Below, piece by piece: positions 25,333-36,497 of a DNA stretch of 64,000 bases. Made by a program: the position numbers and the translations under genes. Position 1 is the first letter of the stretch. Each line of letters starts with the position of its first letter. The notes under the pieces are model-generated. The model had not been told where the DNA came from and did no database searches. It saw nothing but the letters and a program-made list of their open reading frames with translations. This DNA comes from Tepidiforma flava (GTDB lineage Bacteria > Chloroflexota > Dehalococcoidia > Tepidiformales > Tepidiformaceae): contig NZ_CP115149.1 in assembly GCF_027594505.1 (NCBI RefSeq), positions 620,001-684,000 on the forward strand, given 5' to 3'.

Positions 25333-25868
25333 ACGACGCTGCGGTGCTGGCGGTCATCGTGGCGGTGCGGGGCCTGGTGCCGCTGCTCATCTTCCGCTGG
25401 AACCTCGCGGGGGCGCTGCTGGCGATCGCGGCCGACGGGAGTGACGCCATCATCCAGGACGTGCTCGGGGCGGAACCGCTGCGCGGCTGCTATCACGAGT
25501 TCGATAAGGTCTTCGATACGTACTACCTGACGATCGAGCTGGGGGTGGCGCTGCGGTGGGGCGACCCTGTCGCGCGGTGGATGCTGGCGGGGCTGTTCGC
25601 GCTGCGGCTCCTGGGGATCGCGGTCTTCGAGCTGACGGGCGCGCGGGAGGTCATCCTGTTCGCGCCGAACGTGTTCGAGAACTACTACCTCGTGCTCGCC
25701 GGGCTCCGGTCGATTCGGCCGGGCTACCGGCTGCGCGGCTGGGGCGAGGCTGTGCTGTGGCTCGCGGCGGTCACGCCTCCGAAGGTGCTGCAGGAGTACG
25801 TGATGCACTACCGGGAGGCGCAGACCTGGCATTTCGTTCGCGACGAGATTTTCACGCCGTGGAACTGA
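25329..25868 (+). CDS. polytopic membrane protein of unknown function
   Basis: 179 residues with about four hydrophobic segments (AVLAVIVAVRGLVPLLIF; ELGVALRW...MLAGLFALRLLGIAVFEL; VFENYYLVLAGL; EAVLWLAAV). Between the first two lies a conserved-looking polar stretch with DGSDAIIQDV and YHEFDKVFDTYYL. I cannot name a family. It overlaps the preceding 41-residue membrane protein by 4 nt, so the pair may form a complex. Its 3' end overlaps the convergent P-type ATPase gene by 17 nt. Confidence 0.65.
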   Translation: MNDAAVLAVIVAVRGLVPLLIFRWNLAGALLAIAADGSDAIIQDVLGAEPLRGCYHEFDKVFDTYYLTIELGVALRWGDPVARWMLAGLFALRLLGIAVFELTGAREVILFAPNVFENYYLVLAGLRSIRPGYRLRGWGEAVLWLAAVTPPKVLQEYVMHYREAQTWHFVRDEIFTPWN

Positions 25869-28554
25869 CAGCGGCGCGCCGGACGAAGAGCCGGTAGACG
25901 GGCCCGAAGCGGCGCACCCAGAGCTTGTGCGCCTCGACGGCGAGCAGAATGGTGGAGGCGACGGCGATCATCCGCCACCAGGCTTCGAAGGAGAGCGGTT
26001 CGACGCGGAGGACGAACTGCGTCGGCGGCAGGTAGAGCGCCGCAACGTGCAGGGAGAGGGCGGCGATGGTGCCGATGAGCAGGAAGGGGTTGAGGAACGG
26101 GCTGCGGGTGAAGGCGGACTGGCGCTCGGAGCGGACGTTGCCGAGGTGGAACGCCTGGAAGAGGACCATCGTCGTGAGCGCGACCGTTTGCGCAGATTCG
26201 AGCGAGGCGCCGTGGTCGAGCTCCCAGCGGAAGAGGGCGAGGGTGCCGATGAGACGGGGGATGCCGGCGACGACGGTCCGCTCCCAGAGGAGGGGCGAAA
26301 TGATGCCGTCGCTGCGGCGGCGGGGCGGGAACTTGAGGACGTCCTTTTCGCCGGGTTCGAAGGCGAGGGCGAGGTCCTGGATGCCGCTGGTGACGAGGTT
26401 CAGCCAGAGGAGCTGAGCAGCGACCATCGGGAGCGGCCACTGGAAGAGGACGGCGGCGAGGATGACGACGAGGAGCACCGCGCCGTTGGAGACGAGGAAG
26501 AAGGTGACCTTGCGGACGTTTTCGAAGGTGACGCGGCCCTCTTCGACGGCGGCGTAGATGGTGACGAAGTTGTCATCGGCAAGGACCATATCGGCGGCTT
26601 CGCGGGCGACGTCGGTGCCGGAGCGGCCCATCGCCACACCGATGTCGGCAGCGCGGAGGGCCGGAGCATCGTTGACGCCGTCGCCGGTGACGGCGACGAC
26701 GTGGCCGTCGGCGCGGAGGGCCTGGACGACGCGGAGCTTGTGCTCGGGCGCGGCGCGGGCAACGACGGCGGTTTCGCGGAGCCGCTCCCGGAGGTCGTCG
26801 TCGGAGAGGCGGTCGACCTCCGGGCCGGGGAGCACGGGTGCGCCGGGCGGGGCGATCCCGAGTTCGGCGGCGATGGCGCTGGCGGTGGCGGCGTGGTCGC
26901 CGGTGATCATGACGACGCGGATGCCGGCATCGCGGCAGCCGGCGATGGCCTCGCGGACGCCGGGGCGGGGCGGGTCCATCATCGCCTGGAGGCCGAGGAA
27001 GACGAGTCCCTCCGGGTGGTCGTCCGGGCCGGGCGGGGCCTCGAGCGCGCGGTAGGCCATGGCGAGGACGCGGTGGCCGCGGCTGGCGAGCTCATGGGCG
27101 GCGGCGAGCACGGCCTCGCGGTCGAGCGGCACCGGGCCGGACGGCGTGAGCATGGCGGTCGAGCGTTCGAGCAGCCGCTCGGGGGCGCCTTTGACGAACC
27201 AGGTCGGGGCGCCCTCGAAGTCGCGGCAGCTGGTGGAGTACTGGCGCTCGGATTCGAAGGGGATGTCGAGCAGGACGGGCGCGGCGCGGAGCTCGGCGGG
27301 CTCCATGCCGGCGGCGATGGCTGCGAGGAGCAGGGCGGCCTCGGTCGGGTCGCCGCTGGTTTCGTACACATCGCCGGCAAGGAAGGCGTCGGCCTCGTTC
27401 GTCATGACGCCGGCGATGAGGAGGAGGCGCTCGGGCGGGGTGAGGTCGATGGGAGCGGCTCCGGGGCCGGGCGGCGGAAGGGGGCGGGCACCGCCGGGCG
27501 TCCAGAGTTCGCGGACGGTCATCCGGTTTTCGGTGAGGGTGCCGGTCTTGTCGGTGCCGATGACGGTGGTGCTGCCGAGGGTTTCGACCGCCGGGAGCTT
27601 GCGGATGATGGCGTTGCGGCGGGCCATGCGGCGGACGCCGAGCGCGAGCGCGACGGTGAAGACGACGGGGAGACCCTCCGGCACGACGGCGACAGCGAGG
27701 GCGACCGCGACCTTGAACATCTGGGAGGGGGATTCGCCGACGGCGACGCCGAGGAGGAAGGAGACGAGCGCGCCGAGGGCGACGATGACGCCGATGGTGC
27801 GGGCGAAGCGCTCCATCCGCTCCTGAAGCGGAGTCTGCGGCGTGGCCTGCTCGCGGATGCTGCCGGCGATGGCGCCGAGTTCGGTCGCCATGCCCGTGGC
27901 GACGGCGTAACCGCGGCCGCGGCCGCGGACGACGATGCTGCCGGAGTAGGCCATGCAGGCGCGGTCGGCGATGGGGGCGGCTTCGTCGACCGGGTCGGCG
28001 TGGCGGGCGACGCCTTCGGACTCGCCGGTGAGGAGGGACTGGTCGATGACGAGGCCGGTCACCTGGACGAGGCGGATATCGGCAGGGACGCGCATGCCGG
28101 ATTCGAGGAGGACGAGGTCGCCGGGGACGACATCGCGGCCCTCGATTTCGCGTTCGTGGCCGTCGCGGAGGACGCGGGCGCGGGGCGCGACGAGGCTCAT
28201 GAGGGCGCGGACGGAGCGCTCGGCGCGGCGCTCCTGGGTGAAGCCGATGGAGGCGTTCAGCAGGAGGACTGCGGCGATGACGGCCGCATCGACGACATCG
28301 CGCAGGACGAGGGTGACGAGCGCGGCGGCGAGGAGGATGTAGATGACGGGCGAGCGGAACTGGCGGAGGAGCGTGATGTACCAGGGCGTCGGCGGCGCGG
28401 GCTCGAGTTCGTTGGGGCCGAAGCGGGCGAGCCGGCTCGCGGCTTCGGCGGCGGGCAGGCCGTGGGGACCGGTGCCGAGGCGGGCTTCGACCTCCGGCAG
28501 CGGGAGCGCGTGCCAGGGCGGCGGGGCAGGGGCGCCCTCACCGGCCGGCAGCAT
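25852..28554 (-). CDS. P2-type cation-transporting ATPase
   Basis: 900 residues with full P-type architecture: actuator-domain TGES at 176-179, M4 motif VPEGLP near 292-297, phosphorylation motif DKTGTLT with D335, and hinge [11 protein letters not shown]. About ten membrane helices are visible. The PEGLP motif and N-terminal cation ATPase domain place it among Ca2+/Na+/H+-type P2 pumps; the ion cannot be fixed by eye. Its start overlaps the end of the universal stress gene by 17 nt. Next to a K+ importer it may belong to an ion-homeostasis group. Confidence 0.88.
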   Translation of the reverse strand: MLPAGEGAPAPPPWHALPLPEVEARLGTGPHGLPAAEAASRLARFGPNELEPAPPTPWYITLLRQFRSPVIYILLAAALVTLVLRDVVDAAVIAAVLLLNASIGFTQERRAERSVRALMSLVAPRARVLRDGHEREIEGRDVVPGDLVLLESGMRVPADIRLVQVTGLVIDQSLLTGESEGVARHADPVDEAAPIADRACMAYSGSIVVRGRGRGYAVATGMATELGAIAGSIREQATPQTPLQERMERFARTIGVIVALGALVSFLLGVAVGESPSQMFKVAVALAVAVVPEGLPVVFTVALALGVRRMARRNAIIRKLPAVETLGSTTVIGTDKTGTLTENRMTVRELWTPGGARPLPPPGPGAAPIDLTPPERLLLIAGVMTNEADAFLAGDVYETSGDPTEAALLLAAIAAGMEPAELRAAPVLLDIPFESERQYSTSCRDFEGAPTWFVKGAPERLLERSTAMLTPSGPVPLDREAVLAAAHELASRGHRVLAMAYRALEAPPGPDDHPEGLVFLGLQAMMDPPRPGVREAIAGCRDAGIRVVMITGDHAATASAIAAELGIAPPGAPVLPGPEVDRLSDDDLRERLRETAVVARAAPEHKLRVVQALRADGHVVAVTGDGVNDAPALRAADIGVAMGRSGTDVAREAADMVLADDNFVTIYAAVEEGRVTFENVRKVTFFLVSNGAVLLVVILAAVLFQWPLPMVAAQLLWLNLVTSGIQDLALAFEPGEKDVLKFPPRRRSDGIISPLLWERTVVAGIPRLIGTLALFRWELDHGASLESAQTVALTTMVLFQAFHLGNVRSERQSAFTRSPFLNPFLLIGTIAALSLHVAALYLPPTQFVLRVEPLSFEAWWRMIAVASTILLAVEAHKLWVRRFGPVYRLFVRRAAVSSTA

Positions 28555-29371
28555 GGGCGCCTCCCGGGGCGGTCAGGATGAGCGGCAGGGGGCTCGTCCG
28601 GAGGAGCGCCTCGGCAACGGAGCCGAGGAGGAAGCGCATGGCGCGGCCGCGGCCGTGGGTGGCGAGGGCGACATGGGTGGCGCCGGTTTCGGCGGCGACC
28701 CGGAGCGCGGCGGCGGCGACGGATTCGAAGGCGCGCGGCGGTTCGACCCGGCGGCGGGCGGCGGGGGCCGGGAGCGACGGCTCGACCGCCTCCAGGGCGG
28801 CCGCGAGTTCCACTTCCCGGTCTTCGGGCCGCTCGCCGACGGCAGGGACCGCGATGGCCAAGAGTTCTATGGGAACGGCGGCATCACCGAGCAGGCGGGC
28901 GAGGGCCGGGGCGACGGCGGCGGCCTCGGCGCTCCCGTCGGCGAGGGCGAGGATGCGGACGGGGGTCGGCGGCGGGCCGGCGTAGCGCGGGCCGATGGCG
29001 AGGACCGGGACCGGCGCGGCGCGGACCGCGCGGCCGAGATCGCCGAGCCAGGGGGCTTCGCGCGCGTCGACGGCGAGGAGTCGGGGGGCAGCGGCGATGG
29101 CGAGGCGGACGGGCGGCGCCCATGCCGGCTCGCCGTTCAGGCGGAGGCTGAGGCCGGCGGAGGCGACGCCGGGCGGCAACAGCGCCGCGAGGTCGGCCTC
29201 GGCGACGGCGCGGGCGGCTTCGACGTCGGCGGGGTTCGCCGGGTCGGCCGCCGCCGCCGCGTCGAAGAGCGCGGTCGCGGCGAGGGGGAGGCCGAGGGCG
29301 CGGGCGAGGGGTTCGGCCGCGCGGGCGAGGGTCGCGGTATCGCCGGCGGGAAGAGCACAGAGGACGGTCAT
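28538..29371 (-). CDS. universal stress protein (UspA), two-domain
   Basis: 277 residues. The C-terminal half is a clear Usp domain: PVRILALADGSAEAAAVAP at its start and the ATP-binding GRGRAMRFLLGS, then VAEALLRTSPLPLIL. The N-terminal half has the same strand order but lacks the nucleotide loop, so it looks like a degenerate second Usp domain. Start codon ATG follows a CATACT box by 6 nt. It precedes the P-type ATPase with overlap and is divergent from the K+ importer. Confidence 0.8.
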   Translation of the reverse strand: MTVLCALPAGDTATLARAAEPLARALGLPLAATALFDAAAAADPANPADVEAARAVAEADLAALLPPGVASAGLSLRLNGEPAWAPPVRLAIAAAPRLLAVDAREAPWLGDLGRAVRAAPVPVLAIGPRYAGPPPTPVRILALADGSAEAAAVAPALARLLGDAAVPIELLAIAVPAVGERPEDREVELAAALEAVEPSLPAPAARRRVEPPRAFESVAAAALRVAAETGATHVALATHGRGRAMRFLLGSVAEALLRTSPLPLILTAPGGAHAAGR

Positions 29372-29377
29372 GGCACG

Positions 29378-29383
29378 AGTATG
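29378..29383 (-). promoter_or_regulatory. -10 box, leaderless usp gene
   Basis: CATACT on the minus strand (29383-29378) ends 6 nt before the ATG at 29371. Confidence 0.45.
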
Positions 29384-29498
29384 GCCGATCCCGGCGGGGC
29401 CGGTGAGCGGGCGGACGGCCCGGGCAGGCCGGCCTTTCGGTGCGAATCGCGGGCAAAACGCGGCATCTTTTCCCCTGCGCGGGCAGTGCTACGGTGAG

Positions 29499-31550
29499 GT
29501 GGCCGTGGGCACACCAGGGGGGCCCGACCTCACGCCGTTATTCAGCCCGCAGGGCCGGGTGACCCGCTACCGGGTCAGCCTGCCGAAAGCGGGCATCGTC
29601 GAGACGGGGGCCGGGCGGTACGAGGCGACGCCCTACGCCGAGCGGCGGCGGGGGCTGGGCGGGTTCGCGCTGGACCTGAAGGACCTCGTCATCGGGCGGT
29701 CGATGTCGAACCTGCGGCTCGCCGAGCAGCGGCTGAGCAAGAAGGTCGCGCTGGCGGTCTTCTCGTCGGATGCGATTTCGTCGACTGCGTACGGGCCGCA
29801 GGAGGTGCTGCTCATCCTCGTGCTGGCCGGGTCGGGGGCGCTGACGTACAGCCTGCCGATCGTGCTCGCCATCGTGGGGCTGCTGGCGGTGGTGGTGCTG
29901 TCGTACAGCCAGACGATCCGGGCGTACCCGCACGGCGGCGGGGCGTACACGGTGGCGCTGGAGAACCTCGGCACGGCGGCGGGATTGACGGCCGCAGCGG
30001 CCCTGCTCATCGACTACACCCTCACCGTCTCGGTCTCGATCTCGGCGTCGGTGGAAGCGATCGTGGCGGCGTTCCCGGGCCTGCAGCCGCTGTCGGTGGA
30101 GCTGGCCGTCGCGATGGTGGGGGTGATCGCGACGATGAACCTGCGCGGGGTGCGCGAATCCGGGACGGTGTTCGCCATCCCGACCTACGGGTTCATCATC
30201 GTGCTGGGGACGACGATTGCGGTCGGCGTTGCGAAGGTGCTGCTGAGCGATTCGCCGAACATCTTCGCGGCCGGGACGCCGGACCGGGCGCTGCCCGAGG
30301 CGACGCACAGCCTCTCGCTCTTCCTGCTGCTGCGGGCGTTCGCGGCCGGGTGTTCGGCGCTGACGGGCGTGGAGGCGGTGTCGAACGGCGTGCAGGCGTT
30401 CAAGCCGCCGGAGTGGAAGCACGCCATCGAGACGATGACGGCGATGGCGATCATCCTCGGGTCGCTGCTGCTGGGGACGACGCTGCTCGCGCGGCACTAC
30501 GGGGTGGTCTACCTCGAGGGCGACCACGCGACGGTGCTGGCGCAGATCGGGGAGCACGTCTTCGGCCGGGGGGCGATGTTCTTCGCGCTGCAGGCCTTCA
30601 CGGCGGGCATCCTGTTCCTCGCGGCGAACACGTCGTTCGCGGATTACCCGCGGCTGGCGGCGGTGCTGGCGAAGGACACCTATCTGCCGCGGGTGTTCCG
30701 CCAGCGGGGGAACCGGCTGGTGTTCAGCTACGGCATCCTCGCGCTGGCGGCGATGGCGGTCGGGCTCATCGTGCTGTTCCAGGCGAAGACGACGCGGCTC
30801 ATCCCACTGTATGCGTTCGGGGTGTTCCTGTCGTTCACGCTGTCGCAGGCAGGGATGGTGCGGCACTGGCAGCGGCTGCGGGGCCGGGGCTGGCGGCTTT
30901 CGATGGCGATCAACGGGTTCGGGGCGGCCGTCACGGCCGTCGTGACCGCGATCGTGGTGGTGACGAAGTTCAACGAAGGCGGGTGGATGGTCGTGGCGGC
31001 CGTGCCGGCCGCGGCCGCGGGCCTGTTCTTCGTCGGCCGGTACTATGCGCGGCTGCGACGGCTGCTCCACGTGCCGGCGGAGGCGACGTTCGATATGCGG
31101 CCGCGGGGCGATGCGCCGGAGCCGGTGCTGGTGCCGGTGCAGGAAATCAACCTCGCGCTGGTGATGGCGCTGGGGGCAGCGTGCGAGCGGGCGCGGGCCG
31201 TGGAGGGCGTCCACGTGGTCGTCGACCCGGACCAGCCGGACGAGATCGAACCCCTCTGGCGGCGGCAGTTCCCGGGCATTCCGCTCGTCGTCATCGATTC
31301 GCCCTACCGGAACGTGGCGGACCCGTTCGCGCGGTACGTGGAGGACCGGCTGCGGGAGCCGCCGTATGGCGTGACGGTGCTGCTTCCGATCATCGGGACG
31401 CGTCGGTGGTGGGAGCGGCTGCTGGTGAACCAGAGCGCGGGGGCGATTGCGCGGCGGCTGCGGGGGAACCGGCGGGTCCGGGTGGAGCGGTACGTCTACC
31501 ACCCGGGCGGGCTGGGCCGGCGGCGGCATCGCACAGCGGCAGGCGGCTAA
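29499..31550 (+). CDS. KimA/YdaO-like APC-superfamily K+ importer
   Basis: About 683 residues. Twelve membrane helices span residues ~75-510. The core matches KimA: ALAVFSSDAISSTAYGPQEVLL, LSYSQTIRAYPHGGGAYTVA, NLGTAAGLTAAAALLIDYTLTVSVS and NLRGVRESGTVFAIPTY. A C-terminal cytoplasmic domain (about 540-680) has a Usp-like fold. In Bacillus, KimA is a high-affinity K+/H+ symporter inhibited by c-di-AMP; a generic amino-acid permease is the alternative. Two in-frame GTG codons (29499, 29505) are possible starts, just after a TACGGT box (29490-29495). No c-di-AMP riboswitch is visible. Confidence 0.75.
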   Translation: MAVGTPGGPDLTPLFSPQGRVTRYRVSLPKAGIVETGAGRYEATPYAERRRGLGGFALDLKDLVIGRSMSNLRLAEQRLSKKVALAVFSSDAISSTAYGPQEVLLILVLAGSGALTYSLPIVLAIVGLLAVVVLSYSQTIRAYPHGGGAYTVALENLGTAAGLTAAAALLIDYTLTVSVSISASVEAIVAAFPGLQPLSVELAVAMVGVIATMNLRGVRESGTVFAIPTYGFIIVLGTTIAVGVAKVLLSDSPNIFAAGTPDRALPEATHSLSLFLLLRAFAAGCSALTGVEAVSNGVQAFKPPEWKHAIETMTAMAIILGSLLLGTTLLARHYGVVYLEGDHATVLAQIGEHVFGRGAMFFALQAFTAGILFLAANTSFADYPRLAAVLAKDTYLPRVFRQRGNRLVFSYGILALAAMAVGLIVLFQAKTTRLIPLYAFGVFLSFTLSQAGMVRHWQRLRGRGWRLSMAINGFGAAVTAVVTAIVVVTKFNEGGWMVVAAVPAAAAGLFFVGRYYARLRRLLHVPAEATFDMRPRGDAPEPVLVPVQEINLALVMALGAACERARAVEGVHVVVDPDQPDEIEPLWRRQFPGIPLVVIDSPYRNVADPFARYVEDRLREPPYGVTVLLPIIGTRRWWERLLVNQSAGAIARRLRGNRRVRVERYVYHPGGLGRRRHRTAAGG

Positions 31551-31594
31551 ATCAGGATGTTCCCCGACGTGGGGCGTCCGACTACTCCTGTAGG

Positions 31595-34500
31595 ATGCAG
31601 CCGGATGAACGGGGGGCCCCGGTGAGAGTCGCCCTCGCCGCAGCGGACGACGAGAGCCGGGCGCGCATCGGAGCGGCGCTGCGCGCCGCGGGCCATGCTG
31701 TCGTGGAGCCGGGGGAGCCGGCGGACGTGTTCGTGGCGGACGGCCTGCCGGGGGACGGCGCGGGGCACGAAGCGCAGGCCGCGGCGCTGGGCCAGCGGGT
31801 GCACTTCATCGCGGGCATTTGCGACATCCCGGGCGGGGTGGCGGCGGCGCTGCGGGGCGGCGCTGCGGACGTCTACCCCGCGGGGGACGCGGCGGCGCTG
31901 GTGGCGCGGCTGGCCGTGCTGGAGGCTTCCGGGCCGCGCGACGTGGGCGCGGGGCTCGCGGCGGCGAACGTGAATGACCCGATGTATTCGTTCGACCTCG
32001 AGGGGCGGCTCCTGTGGGTCAACGAGGCCGCAGAGCGGCTGACCGGGTATCCCCGAGCGAAGCTCATCGGCATGCACTTTTCGGAGCTCGTACGCGACCC
32101 GGGTGACCTCGACCTCCTGGCAGCCGAGATGGCTGACAAGGTGGCGGGGCGGGTCCAGTCGAGCCTGCTCCAGGTGAACATCACGACGGCGTCGGGCGAG
32201 ACCGTGCCGGTCGAAATCAACAGCCGGGTAGTCACCCAGGAAGGGCGGCCGTGGGCCGTCGAGGGAGTGGCGCGCGACCTGCGGCCGCGGCGGCGGGCCG
32301 AGGCGGAGGTCCGGCGGCAGGCGGAGCTGTTCGCACAGCTCGGCGTCGCCGCCGTCGCGGTCGACCGGGAAGGGCGGATCGTGGCGTGGAACCGCGAGGC
32401 GGAGCGGATGTTCGGGGAGGCGGCCGTCAGCATGCTGGGCACGCGGGCGGTGAGCGGCTTTTCGACCGATGAAGCCGCGACCGCGCGGCAGCTGGCGCGG
32501 GTGCTGGCGGGCGAGACGGTCACCGAGGCGCGCGAGCTGCGCCGCGCCGACGGCTCGACGTTCCCGGCGCTGGTGAGCGCCGCCCCGCTGCGGGACGAGG
32601 CGGGCGAAGTGACGGGCGCCATCGGCGCCATCCTCGACCTGAGCGCCGAGCGGGCGCAGCAGGAGCGGCTGGCGCAGCTCGCAGGCGTCGTCGAATCGAG
32701 CGACGACGCGATCACGATGTACGACCGCGAAGGGACGATCACCGGCCGGAACGCGGCGGCGGAGCGCATCTACGGCCGCCCGGCGGCAGAGGTGGTCGGC
32801 AGGAAGGCGTGGGAGCTCGCGGAACCGGCCGAGCAGGAGGCGCGCCGGGCGATGGTCATGCGGGTGCTCAGCGGGGAGGCGATTTCGGGGCTGGTGGTGC
32901 GGCGGGAGGGCAACCCGGGAACGGCGGGCTACCTGAGCCTCTCGGCGTTCCCCCTGCGGGATGCCGAGGGACGCATCGCCGGCGCCGCGGCGGTCGCGCG
33001 CGATATCACGGCGCTCGTCGAGGCGGAGCGGGAGCGGAGCCGGCTTGCCGCGATCGTGGAATCGGCGGACGACGCCGTCATCGGCCGCGACCTGGAGGGC
33101 CGGATCACGAGCTGGAACGCGGCAGCGGAGCGGCTCTTCGGCTACACCGCGGCGGAGATGGTGGGCGGGTACGGCTACGAAACGGTGCCGGAGTCGCGCC
33201 GGGAGGAGTACCGGGAGCGGGCGCGGGAGGTCGCGAGCGAGCACCGGGTGGAGGCCGACGTGCTGCGGCAGGACCGGCAGGGACGGGTCTTCCCGGTGCG
33301 GGCGGTGACGTTCCCGGTCTACGACCGGGAGGGTCGGCGGCTGGGCTCCGCGTCGTTCCTGCGGGACATCAGCGACGAGCGGGCGATGCTCGCCGCGCTG
33401 GAGGAGCGGGAGCGGCAGCTGCGGGCGCTGTTCGAGAGCGCGGGCGAAGCGATCATCCTCGTCGACCGGGAGCGGCGGATCCGCTGGTTCAACCGGGCGG
33501 CCGTCGCCATCGGCGAGGCGACCTTCGGCGAGCGGCCGGAGGTGGGCGCGCCGATCGAGCGGTGGGTGCGGCCGCAGGACCGGCCGGCCTGGGAAGCGGC
33601 GTTCGAGGGCGCGCTCGCAGGGCACACCACGACGCTGCTCGGGCGGCTGACGCGAGACGGCGGCGCACCGTTCTGGTACGAGATGACCTATCGTCCGGTG
33701 CACGACGCAGACGGCGCCGTGACCGCGGCGGCGCTCGTCGGCCGGGACGTGACGGAGCGGGTCGAGGCCGAGCGGGCGCTGCGCGAGCGGGAGGCGACGC
33801 TCCGGAGCATCTTCGAGAGCACCCGCGACCATCTCTGGCTGCTCGACCGCGAGGGGCGGCTGGTGACCTGCAACACGCCGGCGGCGGAGTTTTCGGAGCA
33901 TCGGTTCGGGCGGCGGCCGGAGCCGGGCGATTCGATGCTGGAGTTCGCAGACGAGCGGGGCCGGCCCATCCTCGAGGCGGCGATCCGGATGGCGCTCGAG
34001 GGGCAGGAGCCGGAGGGCGAACTGGCGGTGCCCCATGCTGACGGCTCCAAGACGTACTTCAACATCCACGTGACGCCCGTGCGGGATGAGCGGCGCGGCA
34101 TCACCGGGGTGCTGGTGGATGCGCGGGATGTGACAGCGGAGGCGCTGGCGCGGCGGGAGCTGCGGAAGGCGCGGGAAGCGCTGGCCGAGGAGTACGCGAA
34201 GCTCTCGACGATCATCGAGAACTCCGACGAAGGGGTCATCCTGCTCGACCGGGAGTGCCGGGTCGTCGCCTTCAACACCGAATTTGCGGAGGGGACGAAG
34301 CTGCGGCGGGGCATCGCGCCGCGGCCGGGGATGCACTTCACGGAGACGGTTTCGCCGGAGAGCGCGGCGTTCCTGCTGGGGAAAGTTCAGGAGGCGCTCG
34401 CCGGCCGGCGGGTGAGTTTCGAAGTGCAGTCGCAGTCGCCGGGGCAGCGGCGCTGGTTCGAGGTGCGCATTCGGCCGGTGGTGACCGAATCCGGCGAAGT

Positions 34501-36472
34501 GACGGGGGCCGTCTACACGGGGCGGGACGTGACGGAGCGGCGGCTGCTGGAGGAGGAGCGGGAAGCGGCGCTGGCAGAGGCGCGGCGGCTGGCGGCGATG
34601 GTCGAGAGCTCGACCGAGGCGGCGCTGGCGGTCGGGCGGGACGGGCGGATCGAGAGCTGGAACCGGGCCGCCGAGGCGCTCTACGGCTGGACGGCCGAGG
34701 AGGCGATCGGGCAGCCGTTCAGCATCATCCTCCCGCCGGAGGAGCGGGCGCCCACCGTCGAGCTGTTCGCGCGGCTGCTGGCGGGGGAGTCGCACCGGGG
34801 CGAAATGGCGCGGCTGACGAAGCAGGGCGAGCGGCTGCTGGTGGAATCGGTCTACTTCCCGCTCCGGGATGGGGACGGCGTGGTCATCGGCGTGGGCTGC
34901 ACCTCGCACGATGTGACCCGGGAGCGCGAGATGGAGCGGCGGGTTGCGGAGTCTGCGGCCGACCTGGCGGCGACGCTGGCCGCCATCCGGGAAGGGGTGA
35001 TGCTTCTCGGTGCGGACGGTGTCATCCTCGGGGTCAACCCGGCAGCCCGCGCCTCCGTTGCCGAGGTTTTCGGGGCCTCCCCAGCGCCGGGCATGCACTG
35101 GCGGGAAGTGCTCCCTGACGACTGGCACGACCGGTTCCAGGCGGTCGTCGAACGCACCCTCGGCGGGGAGTCATCGACGTTCGAACTGCAGCTCGCGGAC
35201 GTCGCGGGGAATCAGCGCTGGTTCGAGCTGTCGTTCGGGCGGGTGGAGCTGCCCGACGGGTCGGTGCGCGGCATCGCGTTCAGCACGCGCGACCTGACGG
35301 AGCGGAAGCGGACAGAGGAGCGGCTGCTGCAGGCGCAGAAGGCCGAGTCGCTGGCAGTGCTGGCCGGCGGCATCGCGCATGATTTCAACAACCTGCTGGT
35401 GGGGATTCTCGGGAACGCGGGGCTGGCGCTGGCCGAGCTCCCGCCGGAATCGCCGGTGCGGGAGACGGTGGCCGAGATCGAGCTGGCGGGCCAGCGGGCG
35501 GCGGACCTCGCGCGGCAGATGCTGGCGTATTCCGGCCGGGGAAAGTTCGTGGTCCAGCCGCTCAGCCTCAACGGCGTGGTCGAGGAGATGGCGCACCTCC
35601 TGCGGGTCTCGGTCGGGGCCGGCGTCCGGCTGGTGCTGGACCTCGCGCCCGGGCTGCCGGCGGTCGTCGGCGACGCGACCCAGCTGCGGCAGGTGGTCAT
35701 GAACCTCGTCATCAACGCCTCGGATGCGATCGGGGGCGGCGAGGGGACGGTCCGCGTCCGGACGAGTCTTGCAGCCGGCGCGCCGGCGCTGTTCGAGCGG
35801 GCGGTGCTGGCGCCGGGGCAGCTCGCGGAGCAGTACGTCGTGCTCGAGGTGGCGGATACCGGCTCAGGGATGGACGCGGCGACGCTCTCGCGGATTTTCG
35901 ACCCGTTCTTCACGACGAAGTTCACCGGGCGGGGGCTCGGGCTCGCGGCCGTGCTCGGGATCATCCGCGGGCACCGGGGCGGCATCGATGTGGAGAGCGC
36001 GCCGGGCGCCGGCACGACCTTCCGTTTGATGCTGCCGGCGGCCCCGGGCGAGGCGAAGGAGGCCGCCGCGGCGCCGGGCGCCGGGCAGTGGCGGGGCGAG
36101 GGGCTCGTCATCGTCGCCGACGACGAGCCGAGCGTGCGGGCGGTCACCGCGCGGGCGCTCCGGTCGATGGGGTTCGAGGTCGCCGAGGCGGCGGACGGGC
36201 AGGAGGCGGTGGAGCTCTTCGCCCGGGAGCGCGGCCGCGTCCGGCTCGTCTTGCTCGACATGACGATGCCGCGGATGAACGGCGAAGCGGCGTTCCGGGC
36301 GGTCCGGGCAATCGACCCGGCTGCGAAGGTCGTGCTGATGAGCGGGTATACCGAGCAGGACGCGCAGGAGCAGGTCGGCGCCGACGGGCTGACCGGCTTC
36401 CTGCAGAAGCCGTACGAGCTTTCGGCGCTGCGGGAGACGGTGCGCCGGGCGCTCGGGGAGAGCGCCGGATAG
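31595..36472 (+). CDS. hybrid sensor histidine kinase with nine PAS domains and terminal receiver
   Basis: 1,625 residues, no membrane segment, so a cytoplasmic sensor. Order: a degenerate receiver-like domain (about 8-110), nine PAS repeats (about 125-1245, each with a D(R/L)EGRI...WN.AAE start and an RD(V/I/L)T(E/A) exit), HisKA with phospho-acceptor H1262 in IAHDFNN, HATPase ([26 protein letters not shown]), and a REC domain with D1555 (LLDMTMP). A GTG at 31622 is an alternative start. The kinase type resembles PAS-HisKA relatives of soil Chloroflexota and Proteobacteria. No cognate output gene is adjacent. Confidence 0.9.
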   Translation: MQPDERGAPVRVALAAADDESRARIGAALRAAGHAVVEPGEPADVFVADGLPGDGAGHEAQAAALGQRVHFIAGICDIPGGVAAALRGGAADVYPAGDAAALVARLAVLEASGPRDVGAGLAAANVNDPMYSFDLEGRLLWVNEAAERLTGYPRAKLIGMHFSELVRDPGDLDLLAAEMADKVAGRVQSSLLQVNITTASGETVPVEINSRVVTQEGRPWAVEGVARDLRPRRRAEAEVRRQAELFAQLGVAAVAVDREGRIVAWNREAERMFGEAAVSMLGTRAVSGFSTDEAATARQLARVLAGETVTEARELRRADGSTFPALVSAAPLRDEAGEVTGAIGAILDLSAERAQQERLAQLAGVVESSDDAITMYDREGTITGRNAAAERIYGRPAAEVVGRKAWELAEPAEQEARRAMVMRVLSGEAISGLVVRREGNPGTAGYLSLSAFPLRDAEGRIAGAAAVARDITALVEAERERSRLAAIVESADDAVIGRDLEGRITSWNAAAERLFGYTAAEMVGGYGYETVPESRREEYRERAREVASEHRVEADVLRQDRQGRVFPVRAVTFPVYDREGRRLGSASFLRDISDERAMLAALEERERQLRALFESAGEAIILVDRERRIRWFNRAAVAIGEATFGERPEVGAPIERWVRPQDRPAWEAAFEGALAGHTTTLLGRLTRDGGAPFWYEMTYRPVHDADGAVTAAALVGRDVTERVEAERALREREATLRSIFESTRDHLWLLDREGRLVTCNTPAAEFSEHRFGRRPEPGDSMLEFADERGRPILEAAIRMALEGQEPEGELAVPHADGSKTYFNIHVTPVRDERRGITGVLVDARDVTAEALARRELRKAREALAEEYAKLSTIIENSDEGVILLDRECRVVAFNTEFAEGTKLRRGIAPRPGMHFTETVSPESAAFLLGKVQEALAGRRVSFEVQSQSPGQRRWFEVRIRPVVTESGEVTGAVYTGRDVTERRLLEEEREAALAEARRLAAMVESSTEAALAVGRDGRIESWNRAAEALYGWTAEEAIGQPFSIILPPEERAPTVELFARLLAGESHRGEMARLTKQGERLLVESVYFPLRDGDGVVIGVGCTSHDVTREREMERRVAESAADLAATLAAIREGVMLLGADGVILGVNPAARASVAEVFGASPAPGMHWREVLPDDWHDRFQAVVERTLGGESSTFELQLADVAGNQRWFELSFGRVELPDGSVRGIAFSTRDLTERKRTEERLLQAQKAESLAVLAGGIAHDFNNLLVGILGNAGLALAELPPESPVRETVAEIELAGQRAADLARQMLAYSGRGKFVVQPLSLNGVVEEMAHLLRVSVGAGVRLVLDLAPGLPAVVGDATQLRQVVMNLVINASDAIGGGEGTVRVRTSLAAGAPALFERAVLAPGQLAEQYVVLEVADTGSGMDAATLSRIFDPFFTTKFTGRGLGLAAVLGIIRGHRGGIDVESAPGAGTTFRLMLPAAPGEAKEAAAAPGAGQWRGEGLVIVADDEPSVRAVTARALRSMGFEVAEAADGQEAVELFARERGRVRLVLLDMTMPRMNGEAAFRAVRAIDPAAKVVLMSGYTEQDAQEQVGADGLTGFLQKPYELSALRETVRRALGESAG

Positions 36473-36483
36473 AACATCTGTAC
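36472..36483 (+). promoter_or_regulatory. candidate LexA (Cheo-type) site upstream of ruvB
   Basis: GAAC-ATCT-GTAC, one mismatch from GAAC-N4-GTTC. It lies 2 nt upstream of the ruvB -10 box and overlaps the stop codon of the kinase gene. Binding there would block RNA polymerase. Confidence 0.4.
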
Positions 36484-36485
36484 GC

Positions 36486-36491
36486 TATACT
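36486..36491 (+). promoter_or_regulatory. -10 box, leaderless ruvB
   Basis: TATACT ends 6 nt before the GTG at 36498. Confidence 0.55.
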
Positions 36492-36497
36492 GCTCGG

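Noticed and set aside
25927-28581. An 884-codon + frame opposite the P-type ATPase
   Set aside because: Pure antisense shadow of a well-conserved protein; low complexity and no motifs.
29372-29498. c-di-AMP riboswitch before the KimA-like gene
   Set aside because: The space is only about 120 nt and the -10 box is next to the start codon, so no leader exists to hold a riboswitch.
31547-35128. A 1,193-codon - frame opposite the PAS kinase
   Set aside because: Arg/Pro/His-rich shadow frame. The plus strand gives nine PAS domains and a kinase.
36481-36486. TACGCT directly before the ruvB TATACT box as a second promoter
   Set aside because: It would leave an 11-nt leader without a ribosome site; TATACT fits the 6-nt rule better.
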